Origin: Gp13-AA77 sp035578005
Lineage (GTDB): Bacteria; Acidobacteriota; Terriglobia; UBA7540
Assembly: GCA_035578005.1 (NCBI GenBank)
Contig: DATJYK010000465.1
Span: 1-64,000, forward strand
Length of the DNA stretch: 64,000 nt
Direction of reading: 5' to 3'
The notes under the pieces were generated by a model. It worked only from the letters and a program-made list of their open reading frames with translations. It was not told where the DNA came from and searched no databases. How positions within the stretch are numbered: the first letter of the stretch is position 1; every line of letters begins with the position of its first letter. Position numbers and translations under genes: made by a program. Below are positions 48,818-57,959 of this stretch, in pieces.

Positions 48818-48838
48818 TGGCGGAACACTCCCAGGCGC

Positions 48839-48926
48839 AGTCATTCCCGCGAAGGCGGGAATCCATTTCTTGACCTTCCTTCCCAAGGAGTTCTGCGATG
48901 GATTCCCGCCTTCGCGGGAATGAGTG
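48839..48926. repeat. Paired REP element (BIME-like)
   Basis: GTCATTCCCGCGAAGGCGGG and GGATTCCCGCCTTCGCGGGA face each other around a centre with CCTTCCCAAGGAGTTCTGC, the same centre type as at 11480, 26029 and 33956. Confidence 0.92.
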
Positions 48927-49090
48927 CGTTCGGGTCGTTCAAATGGCACCCGTAGCGACGATTGACTAAGTTATGGATGGCGAGCAAGATAAATTCTTGT
49001 GAGTGCGAGGTTTTGCCTCTCCTCACTTGTCGCTTGACGACCGACTGCTAGGCCTCCGGCCAGAGCATCGCTTGCACCGAACTTGGCACC

Positions 49091-49903
49091 ATGAAACGCC
49101 GCAAAGACGACGCATCAACGCCGGTTACCTGGCAGGGACGCCTGAAGGTGGAACTGGCGCGCCTTGAAGCACGCAACCGCCAGACGCGCTGGATCAGTGT
49201 GCTCGCGGTGCTCATTCTGGTGTGGGGCGCCGCCAGCCTCTTTGGCCGGAAGAGCTTTTGGCGGCAGGAAGCCATCGAAATCAAGTTTCCCCCTTCGATG
49301 CTATTCGTTGTTTTGATCCTGCTCGTCCTTCTCGTCCTGTATCTCGTCCGCCGGGAACTCGAGGTGCGCAGGTTGAACCTGCTGGCGCTTGAGGAACGCG
49401 TGGTGGCGGAGACGGAGCGCTCCGAGGGAATGATTGACTCCCTCACCCACGTCTTCAACCGGCGCTTTCTCACCGAGCTGCTGCAAGGTGAGATCTCCCG
49501 CGCCGAACGCAACCAGCGGCCGCTGACGCTCGCCATGTGCGACGTCAACCATTTCAAGGAAGTGAATGACCGCTACGGGCACCCGGTGGGAGACGAGGTG
49601 CTCACCGAGACCGCCAATATTCTGAAATCCTGTGTGCGAGGCTCGGACTTTGTGGTGCGATACGGCGGCGACGAATTCCTGCTGGTGCTCTCCGAAACGG
49701 ACGGGTCCGGGGCCAGCGCCGTCCTCGCTCGGGTGCGGGAGAAGATGGCGGAATGGGACCGGCAGCGCCTGCTTGGAATCTCCCTCTCCATCGGTGTCTA
49801 TGCTCATCGCGCCGGTCAGTCGCCGGACCAGGATATCGCCGCCGTCGACGCCCAAATGTACGCCGAGAAACAGGCGGTTCGTACCACAAGTTCGAGGAAG
49901 TAG
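49091..49903 (+). CDS. Membrane diguanylate cyclase (GGDEF)
   Basis: 270 residues. Two membrane helices (about 36-54, ISVLAVLILVWGAASLFG; about 76-94, LFVVLILLVLLVLYLV) are joined by a very short loop, then a short linker helix. The GGDEF domain starts DSLTHVFNRRFLTELL and has the active site RYGGDEFLLVL near residue 193. The inhibitory I-site RGSD lies five residues before GGDEF, so product feedback is expected. It makes cyclic di-GMP from two GTP. No PilZ or EAL gene is adjacent. Confidence 0.93.
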   Translation: MKRRKDDASTPVTWQGRLKVELARLEARNRQTRWISVLAVLILVWGAASLFGRKSFWRQEAIEIKFPPSMLFVVLILLVLLVLYLVRRELEVRRLNLLALEERVVAETERSEGMIDSLTHVFNRRFLTELLQGEISRAERNQRPLTLAMCDVNHFKEVNDRYGHPVGDEVLTETANILKSCVRGSDFVVRYGGDEFLLVLSETDGSGASAVLARVREKMAEWDRQRLLGISLSIGVYAHRAGQSPDQDIAAVDAQMYAEKQAVRTTSSRK

Positions 49904-51187
49904 GTAGGTGTCTGGGGCTGTAGCGGCGGTCTATGACCGCCGCATTTTGCAATCAATCGGTTCGGCGGTCACAGACCGCCGCTACAGCGCACGAACCAGA
50001 TCTTTTCTTTCATAGCTTTTGAGCTACGGGCTCGCGACTGCAGCAAACTTAAAAGTGTGCAGATTCTGCTCACAGAGCGGCCCCCTTGACTTGCCGCGCC
50101 CGTTATCCACAGGCTAAACCCAAGAAAAAACTACTTGAAAATATTCCGTCTCAAATGTTCCACCGGTACCCACTGTCCCATTTCCGCCTGCCAGACTGAA
50201 AACGAGGGTCGGGCCGCGCTTGCGCGCAGATTCAGCAGGCTGAGCCGCCTCAGGGAGCTCCGCCATGTCACTTCGCGGATCGTCGAAACGCACCCGGGCT
50301 TTAGTGGCTGCCAACTGCGCTGACTCCCGCAAATCAGCCGGTCCCCGTACGCCCCTCGGCCAACGGCACTCGTCCTGGAATACCGTGCAGCACGTGACCA
50401 TCTCGGTGAGGCTGCGGTGGGGCCAGGGTCCCGGCCACTCGCGGCCCTCGGTGCCCGAGGACGACGCCAAACCGGACCCGCTCTGGATGCATACCATGGT
50501 GTCCGTCCATACCACCCGGCCTTCGAGGCTCCCCAGAGTACTCGAAATCGAACGAACGAAGCCGGAATGTCACAGAAGCCAAAGCAGTTCCAAGAATATG
50601 TCGGTTCCCGGCGGCCCTGAAACCGTCTCCGTCACGGCTGACCGCGAGGAAACACCGATTGCGGTGCTAGGGCGAACCCGAGCAAGCGAACAAAGCCGGA
50701 ATGTAATAGAAAAGAAGGTGCTTGCAAAAATATGTCGGAAATTCGACGGTCACCCAATCGAAATCTGCGCGACGTCCGTCATGTCAGAGGTCTCGGGAGG
50801 ATCTTCCGCACGATCAGAACGGCGTTTACGTCTCGAAAACAACCTCACGAGGTCCAAGAGGTGCGAACGAAGCCGGAATGTGAAAGAAAGCAAGGCGCTT
50901 ATAAAAACATGTCGAAAACTCTGGGTTGGCCAGGCGCCATCGTCTGGTTACCGCCGTATCGGGGCCAACAAGCCCGCGGTTCGGGCGATACCAACGCAGA
51001 ATGTCGATTGAGACTTGAGCGGGTAGCCACGGCATGGTTTTGGTGCGGTGGGCTGTCCATCAACCGCGATACGACTCCGCCGGTGGCTTATACCCGGTGG
51101 CCTATACATGGTGTCGTGACGGATACAGACTCAGCGGTAGCGGCTTGCTGGTGGCGGCGCGTCGCCGCGACCTCGGCAAAACATTGG
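49904..51187. other. Non-coding region with palindrome and array E
   Basis: No gene is supported on either strand, although long frames exist through repeats. An inverted repeat at 49918-49987 pairs CTGTAGCGGCGGTCTATGAC with its near reverse complement. Array E occupies 50554-50913. Confidence 0.65.
50554..50913 (+). repeat. Three-unit array E (GAAGCCGGAATGT units)
   Basis: Units start near 50554, 50687 and 50862, each ~52 bp: GCGAACGAAGCCGGAATGT, then a short A-rich stretch (AAAGAAAGC or AGAAAAGAAGG), then AAAAATATGTCGG or similar. Spacings are about 134 and 176, longer than in arrays A-D. The reverse complement ACATTCCGGCTTCGTTCG aligns with the CCTCTTGGCTTCGTTCG of array C2 and with ACATTCCAGG of array A. 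Confidence 0.65.
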
Positions 51188-51655
51188 TCATGAAAACTGG
51201 GAGACGATCAGCACGGCGCCGCCGATCGCGATGACGTCCTCAAGAAGGGCGATGGGAAGGTCTTTGCCGCCGATAGCTCTCACCAGGCGCGACCGGAACT
51301 CGTAGCCGCCCAACGTCCCCACGACGGCGCCAACCACACCCGCCACGAGTCCGCCGATCAGTCCTTCGGCCGTGGCGCCCAGGGCGGCGCCGCACAAAGC
51401 TCCGCTCAGCACCCGTCCGATGAATCCCGGGGGCGCTTTTCGGCTGGGCGTTTTGGGCAGCTTGTCAGCGATCAGTTCCCCGATGGCAAGCACAGTCAGA
51501 ATGTACGGTGCGTAGGCAAATCCCAGAAAGGCGAGCCAGGTGTTTTCCAGATGAACCCTGCCAAGGCGAGCCGCCCAACTGACCGCAGCGAGGGGCGTCA
51601 TGGAACGAAGGCCGACGAGCACGCCAATCAGTAACGGCAAAACATATGCAGACAT
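51188..51655 (-). CDS. DUF4126 membrane protein
   Basis: 155 residues, hydrophobic throughout with four or five helices (LPLLIGVLVGLRSMTPLAAV, FAYAPYILTVLAIGELIADK, a Gly/Ala-rich GALCGAALGATAEGLIGGLV and a final ALLEDVIAIGGAVLIVSQF). GLRSMTPLA and DKLPKTPSRKAPPGFIGRVL are typical of the DUF4126 family, whose function is unknown. It stands alone. Confidence 0.85.
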   Translation of the reverse strand: MSAYVLPLLIGVLVGLRSMTPLAAVSWAARLGRVHLENTWLAFLGFAYAPYILTVLAIGELIADKLPKTPSRKAPPGFIGRVLSGALCGAALGATAEGLIGGLVAGVVGAVVGTLGGYEFRSRLVRAIGGKDLPIALLEDVIAIGGAVLIVSQFS

Positions 51656-51889
51656 CGATTTCCCCTTTCGTCACTCACAAGGTGGCCGCAGGCGCGCCTG
51701 CCGATCTTTGCCGCAAACTCTCACTTCGGCCGCGGCGGGTAGTTTACCCCAGATTCGGTATGCTCCGGACAACAGCGCGGAATCTGCTCCGAGACAATTC
51801 CTTTGACTTATCCGGCCCTGCCCTGTTAGTTTGACCCGTCATTGGGCAATGGCCGCCGGCCGCTGCTGCGACGCCGCTTGGAGGAACCT

Positions 51890-53098
51890 ATGTTCACTGC
51901 AACCGCCAACCTGATTTTGCCCAGCACCACCACGGGATCTTTTCCGCGCCCGCGATGGTACGACGTGAGCATGTGGGGCCGCCCGCTCGATACCTGCATG
52001 CTCGACGTGCGCTTCCGCGAGAAGTTTCAAGACGGCATGGCCGTGCTGATCAGCGATCAGGAGCGCGCCGGGCTTGACGTTCTGACGCACGGGGACTTGC
52101 ATGTGGATGAAGACTTGGCCGGCCGCGCCTGGCACCATTACCCCTTGCAGCGTTGGGCTGGATTCGAAGGCGACTATCTGCAGCCGGAGGAGACAACGGC
52201 GCCGTGGCTGCATTATCCGCCGGGCACGCTGCTGAACGAAATCTACACGGGCTGGCGCTGGCCGCATGTGGTGGACAAGATCGAGCATCGGCCGCTCGAC
52301 TACCCGAAGCTGTGGCGCCTGGCTCAAGGGAAGACGCGCAAGCCCATCAAGTTTGGCACCTGCTGCTCGCAGGTGATGGCGCTGTTCCTGGACATTCACA
52401 CGCCGAAATACAAAGACAAGCGCCAGGTGATCTGGGACATGGCCGAGGCCATGAACAAGGAGTTGCTGGCGCTGCGGGCTGGCGGCTGCCGCTGCATCCA
52501 GATCGAAGAACCCACCTTTCACTTCATGGCGAACACCTACGGCAAGGACCACGCCGAGGTGAAGTTCATGATTGACGCCTTCAACCGCGAGGTCCAGGGA
52601 CTCGACGACGTTGAGTTGTGGATTCACACGTGTTGGGGCAATCCCAATATGCAGCGCGTAATGGAGGACACGAGCTACGCCAACTCCATCGAGATTTACC
52701 TGGAGCGCTGTCGCGGCGATGTGTGGACCCTTGAGATGAAGGATCGCAATCAGAAGGATCTGGAGCTCTTCGAGCCGTTCTTTTCTAAAGGGCGCGATCC
52801 CAAGAAGAAGATCTGCATCGGTGCCGTCAGCCACCGCTCGCTTCAGGCCGACCGGCCGGAAGATGTGGCCGGCGAGATTCGCAAGGCCCTTAAGTACATT
52901 CCGGCAGAGCGGCTCATCGTCTCGAGCGATTGCGGTTTCGGCCGCCAGGGCTGCAACCGCGAGATCGCTTTCTATAAGGCTAGCGCCATCGCGCAAGGCT
53001 GCAACATCGTGCGGCGCGAACTTGGCGTGACAACCGCCCACGTGCCGGCTGCCGATCCGATGTTGCAGGTTGACGTGGTGCCGGGCCGGGATAATTGA
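51890..53098 (+). CDS. Stand-alone MetE C-terminal-like methyltransferase
   Basis: 402 residues from the ATG at 51890 (GGAGGAACCT upstream). It corresponds to the catalytic half of cobalamin-independent methionine synthase: TTTGSFPRPRWY at the start, DVLTHGDLHVDED, CIQIEEPTFHFMANTYG, the zinc-site His and Cys in LWIHTCWGNPN, VSHRSLQ, and the second Cys in IVSSDCGFGRQGCNREIAF. Zinc ligands are therefore present. Family members without the N-terminal half include core methionine synthases and CoM or xenobiotic thiol methyltransferases; the methyl donor is unknown. No met gene is adjacent. Confidence 0.85.
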   Translation: MFTATANLILPSTTTGSFPRPRWYDVSMWGRPLDTCMLDVRFREKFQDGMAVLISDQERAGLDVLTHGDLHVDEDLAGRAWHHYPLQRWAGFEGDYLQPEETTAPWLHYPPGTLLNEIYTGWRWPHVVDKIEHRPLDYPKLWRLAQGKTRKPIKFGTCCSQVMALFLDIHTPKYKDKRQVIWDMAEAMNKELLALRAGGCRCIQIEEPTFHFMANTYGKDHAEVKFMIDAFNREVQGLDDVELWIHTCWGNPNMQRVMEDTSYANSIEIYLERCRGDVWTLEMKDRNQKDLELFEPFFSKGRDPKKKICIGAVSHRSLQADRPEDVAGEIRKALKYIPAERLIVSSDCGFGRQGCNREIAFYKASAIAQGCNIVRRELGVTTAHVPAADPMLQVDVVPGRDN

Positions 53099-53168
53099 CG
53101 ATTGCCGATTTTCGATTGCCGCTATGCCGATCGAGGAGCGTGTTTCCCATCGCACGGAGCTGCTGGTC

Positions 53169-53897
53169 TTAAGGCTGATTGTAGGAGGCCGTCGGGGGCG
53201 GCGGCGCGTAGTCCCGGCCATACAAGTTCTTGTGCTTGGCGAGTAAATCACCGGACTCGGCCAGGCGAATTTCTCCGAGCGAGAAGGACGCAGGCGAGAT
53301 TTCTATTTCGTGGGAGAGGCTCTTTAGAGTCTCGGGAAGGCAGCGCTCAGCCCAGACGTTAAGCTGGTAGCGGCCTGGCAGCACGTTGTTGACGGCGAAA
53401 TCGCCCGTGGCGGACGAAATGGCGTAGTAAGGAGACTGAGTGACGATTACCACCGCGCTCATCTGGGGATGAATGTTGCAAAAGATATAAGAAACCCCAG
53501 GCGAATTGAAAGCCACGGCGCGCGTGCTTCCGGCTTCATACAGCCCAAGGTCAAACCGCTTGCCGTCAAACAGCGAGAAGACGTTGTGAAAGAAGGGATC
53601 GTCATTGGGGAAGTCGACGACCGCGCCCAGCGGTACTACGAGGATATGAGGAACGAATCTCTTGTTCTTCTGCACCAGCCTGTAACGGGTGGGAGCTGCC
53701 GTGCCGGGAATCCTGGGCAACGCCGGGGTTGAGTTCGAGGGATTCAGCCAGATTACGGCATCGGAGCTGTTAGCGGCACGCCCCTTGATGGTCTCGAGAA
53801 TCACGCGCCCCTTCACATTGACGGTCTGCGCCGCGAGACTGCAGCAGGCAAGCACCAGAACCGCCGGCAACAGCCAACACCTTTCAGTGTGAAGCAT
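53169..53897 (-). CDS. Secreted cupredoxin-like protein with carboxypeptidase-regulatory-like tail
   Basis: 242 residues from the ATG at 53897; a GTG at 53906 is possible. A signal peptide (CWLLPAVLVLACCSLAAQ) precedes a plastocyanin-like domain. FPNDDPFFHNVFSLFDG carries one His, and FCNIHPQMSAVVIV carries the C-x2-H-x2-M-type copper ligands. The ~60 residues after it (YAISSATGDFAVNNVLPGRY, LNVWAERC) are a CarboxypepD_reg-like beta sandwich. It probably binds copper or acts in electron transfer in the periplasm. The barrel gene upstream (53964) is on the same strand 66 bp away, so they form an operon with the barrel first. Confidence 0.8.
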   Translation of the reverse strand: MLHTERCWLLPAVLVLACCSLAAQTVNVKGRVILETIKGRAANSSDAVIWLNPSNSTPALPRIPGTAAPTRYRLVQKNKRFVPHILVVPLGAVVDFPNDDPFFHNVFSLFDGKRFDLGLYEAGSTRAVAFNSPGVSYIFCNIHPQMSAVVIVTQSPYYAISSATGDFAVNNVLPGRYQLNVWAERCLPETLKSLSHEIEISPASFSLGEIRLAESGDLLAKHKNLYGRDYAPPPPTASYNQP

Positions 53898-53963
53898 ACC
53901 TTGCACCTTTCATATTCGCCGCCTTCACCGACCAGGGCACGCGCGGGACCTGTACCGGGTTTT

Positions 53964-55556
53964 CTAAAAGAGGGTCGCAGCGCTCAAACTCACCTGATTG
54001 GCCGTGAATATTCCGGGTTGAGGCTCGGCCGTCCGCAGACGGCGATACTCTGCCGAGAACATCAGGTTCGACCGCAAGTGGTAAATGCCGTTCACAAACA
54101 CACTTTGGTTCCTTCCAATCGGCGGACCGGAATAGCTGCCTCTCTGTGTGACATACTGCAGGTTCGCAGGGGTCGAGAAGTCTTGACCGAAGGCGCCGTT
54201 GAATTCGAGTTTCGTGAGCGGCATGAACTTCAACTGCGTCCAGCCACCCGTGGAACGCGATGGATGGACAGCCGTCTCGGGATAGACCGGTTCGCCATTG
54301 AACGCGACGCTTTGGCCTTCGGCCGCGCCCAGCCCCCCGATAGCACGGCCCGTATAAAACTCTCCAGTCACGGAAAACCAGCGGCTGACCGGGACGGTCC
54401 AATCGGCGGTTGCCGCCCAGGCGTTGATGATGCGGCCGTACCCCCAATTCTGACGCGCGTAGTACCCGCCCACTCCAAAGGACAGAGGGTTGGTTTGTGA
54501 GCCTTGTCCCCACGCAACTCTGGCGGCGTACGCAGGCTGGCCTGAACTCTCCCCAGGTCCAGCAACCCGATAAGGCGAGCCCGACGGTACTTCGCCCGCC
54601 AGCGGGTCCATGATGCCGCCTTGAAGTGTGACGGTCGACCCGTCGGACGTATTGATGCGATGCTCGACGTAAGCCTGGGGAGTCCACTGCCAGAGGTTGC
54701 CCGAAGCGGCCAGCGCCGGATAGGCCACCGACGCCAGGGACGTGGGCGAGAGCGGCGAGAAGAACGGGCCGTACTGGCCGATCACCAATGACGTGTTCTG
54801 CCAGTCGAGTCGGAGTCCGGCGGTCCGCAGGCGCACCAAGCCGGAATTGACACCGCTCGGAGTCTGGGAAAAGCCACCGAAGAAGTCCATTCGAATATCG
54901 GCCTGGGTCTTGGCGCCCGCGATCTCGGGACCGAATACATCTAGACCCAAGACGGACTGACGCAGAGTCGCTCCTGTGCTGCCGTTGGGCGCCCCGGAGG
55001 CGCGGGCCGTGGCGTAGTCGGGGAGATCAAAGTTATTGGTCGCTCCCCGCGTGGAAAAAGCGTTGAAGAGCGCCATGCCGGAGAGCCTGACGCGATATTT
55101 TGAACCGCTTTCCACCTTCTTCTGATCTTGATCGGTGACCTCTGAACTCAGCAGTTGCTGCGCTTCCTCGAGTTTGGACACGCGCGCGTCGAGATGCGAC
55201 CCCGCACTCTCGCTGGCTTGCGAGGGGTTCCCCTCGGATGTTGGGGGAGCTTGCTTCGCTTCTCGCGCGGAGGCGAGATCGCCCTTGAGAGCCATCAGTT
55301 CTACCCGCGTCTGTCCCAATTCCTGCTTGAGCGCCTCAGCTTCGTTATGCGCCGCGGCGACGTCAGCGCGCATATCCCGCAGGGCTGAGCTGAGCTCCCG
55401 GATCTGCTGTTGAAGCTCACCGAGTGCAGGAGTGTCTGAGGTCGTCGGCACCGCCCGCGCTCCTGGCGGCGATTGCGGAGCAGCCGAAAGACTTACCGTC
55501 ACGATAGCCAATATTGAGCTCAACGTGATCTTGACGATGGGAAGCAAGCGGCGCAT
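53964..55556 (-). CDS. Outer-membrane beta-barrel (porin-like) with periplasmic coiled coil
   Basis: 530 residues from the ATG at 55556 (GGAGGTTGCAT upstream). A signal peptide (MRRLLPIVKITLSSILAIVT) is followed by a heptad coiled coil at about 45-105 (LQQQIRELSSALRDMRADVA, EALKQELGQTRVELMALKGD). The rest is rich in alternating aromatic and small residues typical of strands (YRVRLSGMALFNAFSTRGA, WSYARFA-like WGYGRIINAWAATADWTVPV) and ends in ...SLSAATLF, a C-terminal Phe as in outer-membrane barrels. It resembles DcaP-type porins in layout. The substrate is unknown; the downstream cupredoxin-like gene suggests a linked envelope function. Confidence 0.75.
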   Translation of the reverse strand: MRRLLPIVKITLSSILAIVTVSLSAAPQSPPGARAVPTTSDTPALGELQQQIRELSSALRDMRADVAAAHNEAEALKQELGQTRVELMALKGDLASAREAKQAPPTSEGNPSQASESAGSHLDARVSKLEEAQQLLSSEVTDQDQKKVESGSKYRVRLSGMALFNAFSTRGATNNFDLPDYATARASGAPNGSTGATLRQSVLGLDVFGPEIAGAKTQADIRMDFFGGFSQTPSGVNSGLVRLRTAGLRLDWQNTSLVIGQYGPFFSPLSPTSLASVAYPALAASGNLWQWTPQAYVEHRINTSDGSTVTLQGGIMDPLAGEVPSGSPYRVAGPGESSGQPAYAARVAWGQGSQTNPLSFGVGGYYARQNWGYGRIINAWAATADWTVPVSRWFSVTGEFYTGRAIGGLGAAEGQSVAFNGEPVYPETAVHPSRSTGGWTQLKFMPLTKLEFNGAFGQDFSTPANLQYVTQRGSYSGPPIGRNQSVFVNGIYHLRSNLMFSAEYRRLRTAEPQPGIFTANQVSLSAATLF

Positions 55557-56002
55557 ATGCAACCTCCTTGAACCAACTGAGATCAGCGCTCTGCGGCATC
55601 ACACGACGATACGATTGAGCCACGGACAACCGGATGTCCATTCGAGAGGAAAAAGAATTCGCTCCCGGCCCAAAGCTGCCTTTTGCCCCGGGCAAGATTC
55701 AATCCTCTCTGGCGATTGTAATCGCACCCACCCACCCAAGGCTGTCCGTGACAAAAATTTTACAACTTTGGGAACCTCCGTTGACATAGGTGTCGCCAAA
55801 GTGCTCGACACTTCCAGCAGGGGGAGGGCAAGGCCGAGCATGGACGGGGGCTTTTAGCCGCGCCACTTGAGTTAGCACACTTGCAGCATGGCCAACACGG
55901 CCACGCCGCGGCACCGCTTCCAGTACGTGCCCGGCTATGCTGTCACGTCCCGCTCTGTTCGGACCGTGGCTTCTCCACTTCTAGCTATAGGAGGAAGAAC
56001 GT
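55557..56002. other. Non-coding divergent promoter region
   Basis: It separates the barrel operon from the TIGR03118 gene. No gene or strong repeat is seen. TAGGAGGAAGAACGT directly precedes the 56003 start. Confidence 0.5.
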
Positions 56003-57073
56003 ATGAAAACGTTTCACCAACGCTTGAGCCATGTACTGATGGCGTTTGCCTTGCTAGCACTTATGGTAGGGCTGGCACCAAGGCCAGCCGCCGCGCAAGA
56101 CGCCGTGACGCAATACGCCATGTACGGTCTGGTGTCGAACATTGCAGGAAAGGCGATTTGGACGGATCCCAATCTCCAGAACCCCTGGGGCATCGCCAAT
56201 TCGTCATCAGGCCCGTTCTGGATCTCCGACCAGTTATCAGGACTATCTTCCTTTTACAATGGCAGCGGCAGCCCCTTCGGCACGATTACTGTGCCGGGGG
56301 CGGCCGGCAACCCACTCGGATCGCCGACCGGAATCGTTTACAACAGCAACAGTTCAAGCTTCCTCGTAACCCAGAATGGGATTTCAGGGTCGGCCGTCTT
56401 CATCTTTGACACTCTGGACGGAACCATCAGCGGCTGGAGTCCCGGCGTGAATCCATCGGAGGCGGTCGTAGCCGTTGACAACTCAGCCACGGACGCGATC
56501 TACACCGGTCTCGCCATTGCCACCAACAGCACCGGCACCTTTATTTTCGCCGCCGATAGCTGGAACAACGAAGTCGATATGTACGACGGAAACTTCAACC
56601 TGGTGAAGCACATCACTGATCCCACCATTCCAGCGGGCTTCACGCCTTTCAACGCCCAGACGATCAAGAACTACGTCTTCGTAACCTATGCCGCTGTCTC
56701 CGGCGGACCGGGCGGTTACGTCGACATCTTCGATTTTTCGGGCAACTTTGTGAAGCGCTTTGCCTCGGGAGATCCATTAAACCAGCCTTGGGGCGTCGCA
56801 TGGGCTCCGAAGAATTTCGGCCCCCAGAGCGGGACGATTCTGATCGGCAACAATGTCGACTCGGGCACCATCAACGCTTTTGATATCAACACGGGAGCGT
56901 TCAAGAGCCCTTTGATGGATCTCAATGGCAAGCCCCTCATCATCAACGGGCTCTGGGCAATAGAGTTCGGCGCCGGAGGCACCAATAACGGGCCCACCAA
57001 CCAGCTGTTCTTTACCGCCGGGCCGAACGACGCCGAAGGGTTCTTTGGAGTTATCGCTCCAACGACGAAGTGA
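56003..57073 (+). CDS. TIGR03118 family secreted beta-propeller-like protein
   Basis: 356 residues with a signal peptide (VLMAFALLALMVGLAPRPAA then AAQ). Repeating blade-like segments follow: DPNLQNPWGIANSSSGPFWI, GSPTGIVYNSNSSSFLVTQN, YTGLAIATNSTGTFIFAADS, GYVDIFDFSGNFVKRFASGD and NQPWGVAWAPKNFGPQSGTI. The terminal NQLFFTAGPNDAEGFFGVI is a signature of this family, whose biochemical role is not established. A response regulator/kinase pair follows on the same strand. Confidence 0.9.
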   Translation: MKTFHQRLSHVLMAFALLALMVGLAPRPAAAQDAVTQYAMYGLVSNIAGKAIWTDPNLQNPWGIANSSSGPFWISDQLSGLSSFYNGSGSPFGTITVPGAAGNPLGSPTGIVYNSNSSSFLVTQNGISGSAVFIFDTLDGTISGWSPGVNPSEAVVAVDNSATDAIYTGLAIATNSTGTFIFAADSWNNEVDMYDGNFNLVKHITDPTIPAGFTPFNAQTIKNYVFVTYAAVSGGPGGYVDIFDFSGNFVKRFASGDPLNQPWGVAWAPKNFGPQSGTILIGNNVDSGTINAFDINTGAFKSPLMDLNGKPLIINGLWAIEFGAGGTNNGPTNQLFFTAGPNDAEGFFGVIAPTTK

Positions 57074-57226
57074 TGTTGATCTTTTTCTGTTTTGATCTCC
57101 GGTGCCGGTGCCGCGAAGGCGCCGGCTTTCGGAGCCTGATACGAAGTCTGCATCGCGGTATACTCGTATGAGCGGTGCCGCGCCGGACGGCTCCGGACCA
57201 TCATTTCACGGAAAGTTGAGGCACCC

Positions 57227-57928
57227 ATGCAAAGAATCTTGGCTATTGAAGATGACCGGCGAATTCATAAAATGTTGAAGCTCGCCTTCGAACCCGAAGG
57301 CTATTCCCTGGAAGTGGCCGCTGACGGGCCGACGGGGCTGGCCGCCTTTCGCAGCATCAAGCCCGCTGTGGTAATCCTGGATCTCATGCTTCCCAAGCTC
57401 TCGGGGCGGGAGGTCATTCGCGAGATTCGCAAAGAATCGCCGTCGCAGCCTGTAATCATTTTGAGCGCCGTTTCCGAGGAAGTGGATAAAGTTCTGCTTC
57501 TCGAACTCGGAGCCGACGACTACGTTACCAAGCCTTTCAGCCCCAAAGAGCTACTCGCGCGCGTCCGGGCGCTGACGCGAAGGGCGGAAAAGGCGCTGCC
57601 CAGTGAGCGCTACAGTTTCGCCGACATCCTGATTGACTTCCCGAAGATGGAAGTCATACGCGAGGGTCAAGTGGTGACGCTGACGCCTCACGAGTTTAAG
57701 ACGCTGAAATACTTCACCGAGAATCCGGAGCGCGTCCTTTCGCGGGATGAGCTTCTGAACCAGGTGTGGGGCTACGAATGTTACCCGTCCACCCGCACAG
57801 TTGACAATCACATTCTCCGGCTCCGCCAGAAGCTCGAGAGGGATCCCGTTAATCCCTCGCATTTTCGCACCGTCCACGGCGCGGGTTACAAATTCGTCCC
57901 TTTCCTGAGAAGCCAGGACGCTAGTTGA
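57227..57928 (+). CDS. OmpR/PhoB-type response regulator
   Basis: 233 residues from an ATG preceded by GGAAAGTTGAGGCACCC. The receiver has EDD in ILAIEDDRRIH, acceptor Asp in VVILDLMLPKLSGREV, Ser in ILSAVSE and Lys in YVTKPFSPKELL. The winged helix is LTPHEFKTLKYFTENPERVL, then LLNQVWGYECYPSTRTVDNH and HGAGYKFV. The kinase gene starts 31 bp downstream, giving a clear two-component operon. Confidence 0.94.
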   Translation: MQRILAIEDDRRIHKMLKLAFEPEGYSLEVAADGPTGLAAFRSIKPAVVILDLMLPKLSGREVIREIRKESPSQPVIILSAVSEEVDKVLLLELGADDYVTKPFSPKELLARVRALTRRAEKALPSERYSFADILIDFPKMEVIREGQVVTLTPHEFKTLKYFTENPERVLSRDELLNQVWGYECYPSTRTVDNHILRLRQKLERDPVNPSHFRTVHGAGYKFVPFLRSQDAS

Positions 57929-57959
57929 CGAACGGGCGCAAGATTTAAGCTTGTCCACG

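Noticed and set aside
47231..48949. 572-codon minus-strand ORF
   Set aside because: Antisense shadow of the P5C dehydrogenase gene, running through a REP element; no family features.
50265..51011. 248-codon plus-strand ORF
   Set aside because: It is open mainly because array E units keep one frame; composition is Arg/Ser-rich and there is no ribosome-binding site or family signal.
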